A stretch of 64,000 bases of DNA from Urophycis tenuis (lineage: Eukaryota; Chordata; Actinopteri; Gadiformes; Phycidae), in NCBI GenBank assembly GCA_036785325.1, contig JAXIVH010000039.1:2417854-2481853 (forward strand). Reading direction: 5' to 3'. The position numbers and the translations under genes are program-made. The notes under the pieces were generated by a model, which saw only the letters and a list, made by a program, of their open reading frames with translations, was not told where the DNA came from and did no database searches. This document shows positions 58,089 to 64,000 of this stretch, piece after piece; the first letter of the stretch is position 1, and the number at the start of each line of letters is the position of its first letter.

Positions 58089-59093
58089 ACCATTTCATCA
58101 TTTCATCAGCGGTGTGGGTTTCAGGGTGCGAGGCAGAGAGAGGAGCAGGTGAAGGAGTGAAACTCTATCTGGCTGTGAGAGCCCGGACCAGCTTTGAGGA
58201 GAACGCCGCGCATGCGTCTCCTGAAATAGCTAAAGCTCCGTTACAGACTCATTAGCTTAATGCAGTCGCGTTTGTCTGTTGTTCGGCATTTCAATCTTGC
58301 GAAAAAATTTCCTGTCGTCTTTGGTCTCAGAGGCAGATTGTGGTGCATCAAACTTCAGGAGAACCACGTATATGTGCAAACATTTCCAAATAAAACCGCT
58401 GAGTAAAAGGAGTATTAGTCCGTTAGTTAGTTACCAACTGGCAGCTCAAACTACTGGATTAACAGTTGGAGTACAAATCTAGATTACAGGCCATGTTTCA
58501 GACAGGCTCTGTGTCATGCTGTGTTGCTATAGAACCTCCTCTCTCTCTTTCTTGCTCCCCTTTCTGTATCTCTCTCTTTCTATCCCCCTCTCTGTACCCC
58601 TCTCGGTCTCTCTCTCTCTCACACTTCTTAACACTTGAGTGAAACCCCACACTGGATCGCTTTACTCCTGCTAAGACACTCAGCCAGGACGCTTGGTCAA
58701 TATTCTGTCAATATTATGGGATTGGAGGTTCAAGTGGAAACCTTCAAGTGGATTTTGGCTGGCTTGAGGAATAACAATGTTGTTGAGCCAAACCCACCGT
58801 CCTCATCCGCTCATCCTTCTATGAAATTGTTTGCACACTTCAACGTCGGCAAACACAAAAAAACACAATCCAAACCCAGCGCCCACCACCAGCATGGCAC
58901 GGCCGCCCCCCGCTGTGTTTGTCGGAGCCGTGCGCTGTGTTTGTGCACGCAGCCTAACCAGTGGAGCGCGGGCAGCCTCACCGGGGGGCAGGCAGATGAA
59001 GGCTCCCGCCAGGATGCTGCAGTCGACTCCTCTCCTCTCCCACCAGCTGCTCTCGCTCACCGTCCTCTGCACCCGTCGGTTCAGCTCCGTCAT
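54632..59093 (-). CDS. fads6: Fatty acid desaturase 6 (FADS6), four exons, 3' end missing, one frameshift
   Basis: Exons in coding order: 59093-58982, 56947-56781, 55550-55370, 54821-54632, with matching phases. The product is a membrane fatty-acid desaturase-like ER protein. Seen: the N-terminus MTELNRRVQRTVSESSWWE; the first histidine box in GTHLASHGSLS; the second box HIKLHHAHTN followed by IIGLGDSSTWKVPFLPR; and the transmembrane segments LFVAPLGMPIITPLVAL and TVLTVSLGFYSQYWLLLHL. These match FADS6. The third His box (H..HH) exon is absent and a gap lies at 53801-54000. In the fourth exon, a TATA at 54792-54795 appears to be a 2-nt (TA) expansion: the frame before it (GELRSHSVLY) and after it (ALRTVLTVSLG) differ by two bases. 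The neighbour ush1g matches human 17q25. The upstream frame is open, so the start is the first in-frame ATG, not proven. Confidence 0.88.
55571..55620. repeat. (GACA)n microsatellite in fads6 intron
   Basis: Tetranucleotide repeat directly upstream (coding sense) of the fads6 exon at 55370-55550. Confidence 0.9.
55676..56095. mobile_element. Non-autonomous hAT transposon with 8-bp target duplication, in fads6 intron
   Basis: The left end CAGTGGTTCTCAAACTTT and the right end (reverse complement CAGGCCTTCTCAAAGTG) form imperfect hAT-type inverted repeats. The flanks are identical 8-bp duplications, CCTTAGGG at 55668-55675 and 56096-56103. The interior has no transposase and includes a GT microsatellite (about 55919-55948). 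Confidence 0.92.
56668..56705 (-). mobile_element. Degenerate L2/SINE tail fragment
   Basis: ACTTAGCAGACACGTCTATC resembles the TTTAGCAGACGCTTTTATCC tail (reverse orientation) seen at 16180. Short and diverged. Confidence 0.4.
57668..57757. repeat. (GT)n microsatellite in fads6 intron 1
   Basis: GT with a few TATG interruptions. The same intron has compound (CA)n/(CT)n at 57938-58083. Confidence 0.95.
57938..58083. repeat. Compound (CA)n/(CT)n microsatellite
   Basis: Alternating CA and CT blocks in fads6 intron 1. Confidence 0.95.
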
Positions 59094-59340
59094 CAGCGTC
59101 TCCTCGCCCGCGCTGCCTCCCTTCCCTCCCGTCGCCTCCTCTCCTCCCGTCGGTCGTCCGCCGCGCGCCGCTGCCCCGTCCCGCGGGGAGCGGGGCACAG
59201 CCTCCCCCCCGCCGGGCCGGTCCCGCGCCGTGCGGGGAGCCCTCCCTCCATTCCTCCGGTACGCTCCGCATGGCTGTGTGTGTTGTCGCCCGTCTCAACG
59301 TCGCCGGACCTAGCTGGCGGCGGCGCAGACCGGGAGTCCA
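59094..59340 (-). promoter_or_regulatory. GC-rich putative fads6 promoter/5'UTR
   Basis: A CpG-rich block around and upstream of the fads6 first ATG. The frame stays open upstream without an ATG, consistent with a 5'UTR. No specific site was identified. Confidence 0.4.
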
Positions 59341-59681
59341 CAGGTCAGGTTTGACATTGTGAAAGTCCTGTTTGCCAGCAAATACTCCCCTTTATTGCTC
59401 CCCCAGGAGCCAGGTTCCTCCTCCTCCTCGCTCTGTGCTTATCTCTATACTCGGAATGCTCTCTCTCTCCCTCTCCCTCTCCCTTCTTCTTTCTTCCACT
59501 CTCTCCCCTTCTTCCTCTATCCCCCTCTCCCTCTCTCCCTCTCCCTCTTTGTTAGTTCCTTACTGCTGTAGCACCGCTTGAAGCATCTATCGTTTGAATT
59601 CCATCTTCCACAGTCGTGCGCTGAGCACACAGCACAGATTCTGGCCAGGGCGTGGAGCCGGGCAAAGGCACGGTGTTCTAG

Positions 59682-59912
<231 letters not shown>

Positions 59913-60231
59913 CCAATGCATAGATTCTCATGAAGTTTGTTCCTCGGTTCTTTAACTAATCCCAGTATCCCAATATCACTCTTACTGACATGTTTAAATG
60001 TCTGTGTTTTTACATGTGCTTTAAATAAACTTTTTGTCAATTGTTTTAGAATGAATGAAGAATAAATAAAAATATAGTTAACTGAATAAAGAATAGTAAA
60101 AATTTATATTAAACCTTAACACAGAATGTCCACAAATGTTAGATATGAGACCTAGGATTATGTTCCTCATTCATTCATCTTGCTGGGTTGGGACTCCTCT
60201 CACCCTTTACATTTGTATTCAGAAAGGTATA

Positions 60232-60235
<4 letters not shown>

Positions 60236-60278
<43 letters not shown>
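60236..60278. repeat. (CA)n microsatellite
   Basis: CA units shortly before the second CT tract (60291-60347). Confidence 0.93.
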
Positions 60279-60287
60279 CATTGAGTA

Positions 60288-60290
<3 letters not shown>

Positions 60291-60347
<57 letters not shown>
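60291..60347. repeat. (CT)n tract with duplicated 3' flank
   Basis: A CT tract followed by CCAATGCATAGATTCTCATG (60348-60367), identical to the flank at 59913-59932. Confidence 0.92.
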
Positions 60348-60350
<3 letters not shown>

Positions 60351-60448
60351 ATGCATAGATTCTCATGCATTGTGCATGGGCCTCTCCTCCTCTCCTCTCC
60401 CCCTTGCATCTCTGTAACCTTGGCAAACGTCCAGAGGAAGAGGGGACT

Positions 60449-60513
60449 CTGTGTGTGTGTGTCTGTGTGTGTGTGTGTGTGTGCATGCGTGCGTGGCGTG
60501 CGTGCGTGCGTGC

Positions 60514-60548
<35 letters not shown>
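60449..60548. repeat. (GT)n with (GCGT)n core
   Basis: Compound repeat in the fads6-ush1g intergenic region. Confidence 0.93.
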
Positions 60549-60551
<3 letters not shown>

Positions 60552-60635
60552 ATGGTCGTGTTTGTTGTCATCATTGGGGGGACAGGATCCAGAAGCAGAT
60601 GCTCATTACATAATGGTGGCTTGTTACAAGAGGAG

Positions 60636-61080
60636 GAGTCAGGTCTGTAGAGAGGGGAGGAGTCAGGTCTGTAGAGAGGAGTCAGGTCTGTAGAGAGGGG
60701 AGGAGTCAGGTCTGTAGAGAGAGGAGTCAGGTCTGTAGAGAGGGGAGGAGTCAGGTCTGTAGAGAGGGGAGGAGTCAGGTCTGTAGAGAGAGAAGGAGTC
60801 AGGTCTGTAGAGAGGGGAGGAGTCAGGTCTGTAGAGAGGGGAGGAGTCAGGTCTGTAGAGAGGGGAGGAGTCAGGTCTGTAGAGAGGGGAGGAGTCAGGT
60901 CTGTAGAGAGAGAAGGAGTCAGGTCTGTAGAGAGGGGAGGAGTCAGGTCTGTAGAGAGGGGAGGAGTCAGGTCTGTAGAGAGAGAAGGAGTCAGGTCTGT
61001 AGAGAGGGGAGGAGTCAGGTCTGTAGAGAGGGGAGGAGTCAGGTCTGTAGAGAGGGGAGGAGTCAGGTCTGTAGAGAGGG
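60636..61080. repeat. 24-26 bp minisatellite (GGAGGAGTCAGGTCTGTAGA-type)
   Basis: About 18 copies, some shortened. On the minus strand it yields a long repetitive ORF (STDLTPPL repeats) that is not a gene. Confidence 0.94.
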
Positions 61081-61283
61081 CCCAGGCCACAGGAGCAGTG
61101 TGCAGTATGCACACGGATGTCCAGCAATCTTGGCATGCTGCCAATACACAATGTAATGTGTTTCTTTAAATAAAGCTTGATGGTATGTATGTATGAACAT
61201 GCACATAAACACCATACATTAACATAAACACGCAAATGCACAGAAAAATACCTGACATGACAATGAACACACACACCGGCAAA

Positions 61284-61287
<4 letters not shown>

Positions 61288-61322
<35 letters not shown>
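61288..61322. repeat. (CA)n microsatellite
   Basis: Pure CA. Further on, an 8-9 bp tandem GCATGTA repeat occurs at about 61448-61492. Confidence 0.9.
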
Positions 61323-61324
<2 letters not shown>

Positions 61325-61581
61325 GTAAACACATGAACTTGGCAGCCTCAATGGTGTGTGTCCTTTTCTTACACACGTCACGTCAGTTGCTTTTCCAGAC
61401 AGCTGACAGTTCAGAGCAGGACAAAAACAAGTTGCCCAATAGCACGAAGCATGTAGCATGTAGCATGTGGCATGTAGCATATAGCATGCAGCTTAAACAG
61501 AGCTACCATATTCTGTAAATAGAGCAATCAGCCATCGAAGAACACATAGAGGCACACTCTGCGGCAGCATCATTTGTACAT

Positions 61582-61587
61582 TTTATT
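61582..61587 (-). promoter_or_regulatory. Candidate polyadenylation signal of ush1g
   Basis: AATAAA on the minus strand about 810 bases after the ush1g stop. No other gene is seen between, so 61570-62395 is probably the ush1g 3'UTR. Confidence 0.5.
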
Positions 61588-62395
61588 GTGTTCATAGATG
61601 TTATGTCCACAGCTATGCAGCTACCGAGCGGCTAAATTCATAGTACAAAAAAAAAATCAATTATTCGTCGACGACGTAAAAATGACACGCGTTGGAGCAT
61701 TCTTTCCCAGGTGGTGGAGGGGATCCGTCACGGTAACACTGCACCCCTTTGAAACCCAAGATAACAGCGTTATCTAGCGCACACACACCCGCCAGACCCA
61801 CGACCCCATGGCAACCACGCATGGATCTCACGCCCAGCAGGGGGTCTCGCTGGCCAACGCTGGTACGCACCTGCGGTCCACAAACTCAACATCCACAAAT
61901 CACGTTAAAGCGTTATGAAAATATGAAAACTGTACAATGTGTTGTAAACAACTGTGTGTGTGTGTGTGTTTATAAATGTACAAATGTTAAGAGTAATGAA
62001 CACATGTCAACATCAATGAATACATTCATAAATAATAACAGTTATTGATAATATGAAAACAATAAACAAAATACATACATTTGTAGCAATGACTTGGACA
62101 TGCACTTTTTTGTGTGCAAAAAAACACGAACCAAAATGGCCTAAAAGCTGAAAATATGATACTAGTTTACAAACCACCAGCACCACAATAAGGCTTTCAG
62201 ATTTGACTGAAGATAAAAGTTAAAGACGGGCATAGCAGTTCCATTGCTATTGCTATTATACAGACATCCACTAGATGGACCTATTGATCTCTACAACATC
62301 TACACTGGTCAACAACACCAATGAGGCCACCAGACACACACAGAGCGGTGACATCAGAGTGAGTGGCTCTCCTGTTCATATGGCGTGGGTGCACC

Positions 62396-63780
62396 TCAGA
62401 GCTCCGTGTCTCTGAGGGCCTCTGGCTCACTCAGGGTGTCCAGGCGTCTCTTGCACGCGTCCAGCAGCTTCTTCCGGGGGCCCAGCGGCACGTGGATGCT
62501 GGTGAGGTCCCGGTCGGTGCACAGCAGCAGCGCCTGCAGGTCTATCTTCTCCCTCCGGAACACGGGGACGAACTCACCGAGGCTCTGGGCGGCCAGGAAG
62601 GTCTCCAGCGGGCTGTTCTCCGGCTCCTCCTCGTCCTCCAGCTCCAGGTCCTCCTCCTCCCAGGGCAGCTCCTGCCGGTTGCGCTCCTGCAGGCTGAGCG
62701 CACTGCCGATGCTGTCCTCGTCCAGGCTGGGCGACCGCGGCGGCAGGCGGCCGCGCAGGCGCACGTTGGGCGCCCCGCCGGCGGGCTCGCTGCCCACCAC
62801 GCTGCCCTCGTCCTGCGGGCCCACCGCGAACATCCCCCCGCTGGTGTAGTTCCTGCGGAACACCATGGTGCCCAGCCCGGGCCGCGTGAACAGCGAGTCG
62901 CGGCCCGAGTCGCCGCTCACCTCGGAGTAGGCGGCCTCGTGGAGGCCCGGGTCGCTGAGGGCGCGGGAGACGCAGTCGCCGTAGTCGTCCGCCCCGCGGC
63001 CGTGGAGACCGCTGCCGTGGAGACCGCCGCCGAACATCTCGCGGACGTGGAGCCGCGAGCGCTCCCGGGGGTTGGCGTAGGTTCCCTGCTTGAGGAACAT
63101 GACGTCGCTCCCCATCTGCAGGCCCGAGAGCGAGCGCACGCTCTTGCGGCCGTCCTCATAGATCTTGAAGGTGGTGTCCACCTGCTTCTTCTTCTCCAGC
63201 TTCTTCTGGATCTTCGCCTTGCCCTTGGCGGTGGAGTGCAGCGTGGCCTGCTGAGAAGGAGGGGAACAGCTCAGGAGATGCGTCCACGTGTTTAGGAGCA
63301 CCCTGTGACAGAATACCACCCACTGCGCTCACCTGCGAGTATGGCATGTTGGAGGTGACGGTGTTGAACCGGGTGCTGCTGCTGGTGTAGCTGGAGAAGC
63401 TGATGGCGTCCGAGTTGTCCACGGCCGCCGCCGCCGCCGCCTCCTTCACGAACCTCTTCTCCATGCGCTGGTGGTGCTTCCGCTGCAGCTGGGCGCAGTC
63501 CTTGATGCGGCGCTCGGCGGCCCGGAAGGCGCGGTCCTTCAGCTTGGTCACCAGCTTGCTGTTGAGGCCGATCTGCTTGGCGGCGATGGAGTCCAGGTAG
63601 CGCACGCACTCCATGTGGCTCTTGGCGGCGGCCATGTCCAGCGGCGTGTGGTAGTCGTTGTCCAGGCACCACACGTTGGCGCCGAAGGTCACCAGGAAGG
63701 ACAGGCAGCTGTGGTGGCCGTTGGCGGCGGCCAGGTGGAGGGGCGTGTTGCCCCACATGTCACACTTGTCGGGGTCCCCC
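62396..63780 (-). CDS. ush1g: USH1G / SANS scaffold protein, last two exons (5' exon outside window)
   Basis: Exons 63780-63333 and 63247-62396 (stop TGA 62398-62396) give about 432 residues. Only the first exon (roughly 55 residues) is missing. SANS is a scaffold of the Usher complex in stereocilia of hair cells and in photoreceptors. Seen: ankyrin repeats (GDPDKCDMWGNTPLHLAA, DNDYHTPLDMAA); a basic/coiled segment (LKDRAFRAAERRIKDCAQLQ); the central region with SVRSLSGLQMGSDVMFLKQG and RPGLGTMVFRRNY; an acidic stretch; a SAM domain (SPLETFLAAQSL to PLGPRKKLLDACKRRL); and the C-terminal PDZ ligand DTEL. An Ala run (A6) after the basic segment is not in the human protein. Gene order next to fads6 matches human 17q25. 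Confidence 0.97.
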
Positions 63781-64000
63781 CTGGTGAGGGGAGGGGGGGG
63801 GGCTGTGTCACATTTACATAACGATTGCACTTTTTGCAATTAGTGAAAAATATGGTCTGAAATGTTTAACCTGTCATCGCTCCCATAGGTGACGTGGAGG
63901 TGTATGGCGGTGTGAGATATTTGGGTGATTTCTAGTCATCTTGGCATTCTTGGCAATAAAACCTATATTACAATTTTGGTGACCTTTAACTCTACTGAAA
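63781..64000. other. ush1g intron 1, start of
   Basis: Sequence upstream (in coding sense) of the ush1g exon acceptor. A C-rich pyrimidine tract on the coding strand precedes the AG. No other feature is seen to the window end. Confidence 0.6.

Noticed and set aside
60200..61376. Long minus-strand ORFs with STDLTPPL / LYRPDSSP repeats
   Set aside because: They are translations of the 24-26 bp minisatellite in different frames; no start context, no splice support, no homology.
62363..63295. 310-codon plus-strand ORF opposite ush1g
   Set aside because: Antisense shadow of the GC-rich ush1g coding exon. The minus-strand frame has clear SANS/SAM homology.

Overview
This window is vertebrate nuclear DNA, almost certainly from a ray-finned (teleost) fish. 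The genes are multi-exon with GT-AG introns. The DNA is rich in dinucleotide microsatellites and carries fish-type L1, SINE and hAT relics. One gene is a selenoprotein U with UGA at a position that is Cys in mammals. Two runs of exactly 200 N mark scaffold gaps of unknown true size. The species cannot be named from sequence alone.

Layout: (1) 1-2590 is the 3' part of an L1-clade LINE, followed by an older LINE relic and a tandem array of tRNA-like modules (to about 3.9 kb). (2) 5.1-15.0 kb: elovl6l (+), four coding exons, complete. (3) 15.3-18.2 kb: intergenic, with a tRNA-derived SINE and two strong hairpins. (4) 19.2-26.15 kb: first coding exons of tmem150a (+), with a 1-nt frameshift; the later exons are not visible and a gap follows at 28.9-29.1 kb. 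(5) 30.2-35.7 kb: mat1a (-), nine coding exons, complete. (6) 37.3-41.4 kb: a Dpy-30-motif (DYDC) gene (+) with an unusually long acidic tail built of phase-0 exons. (7) 41.9-43.6 kb: selenoprotein U1 (PRXL2A/FAM213A) (+), with an in-frame UGA and a convincing SECIS in the 3'UTR. (8) 45.6-52.1 kb: trim16-like (-), complete. (9) 54.6-59.1 kb: fads6 (-), four exons, lacking the last exon(s) beside the second gap and carrying a 2-nt frameshift. (10) 62.4-63.8 kb: ush1g (SANS) (-), last two exons; the first lies beyond the window.

The genes do not form one pathway. They are a junction of known vertebrate synteny blocks: MAT1A-DYDC-PRXL2A (human 10q23) and FADS6-USH1G (human 17q25), with TMEM150A (beside MAT2A in human) on the MAT1A side. 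Two act in fatty-acid metabolism (elovl6l, fads6), one makes S-adenosylmethionine, one is a thiol/selenol redox protein, one is a TRIM protein and one is a hair-cell scaffold.

The most interesting signals are the UGA/SECIS pair of selenoprotein U, the extended DYDC acidic tail, a RING-like Cys/His remnant in the TRIM16-like protein, two frameshifted genes next to gaps, a probable GC-AG intron, a tandem tRNA-like array, and several long hairpins and minisatellites.
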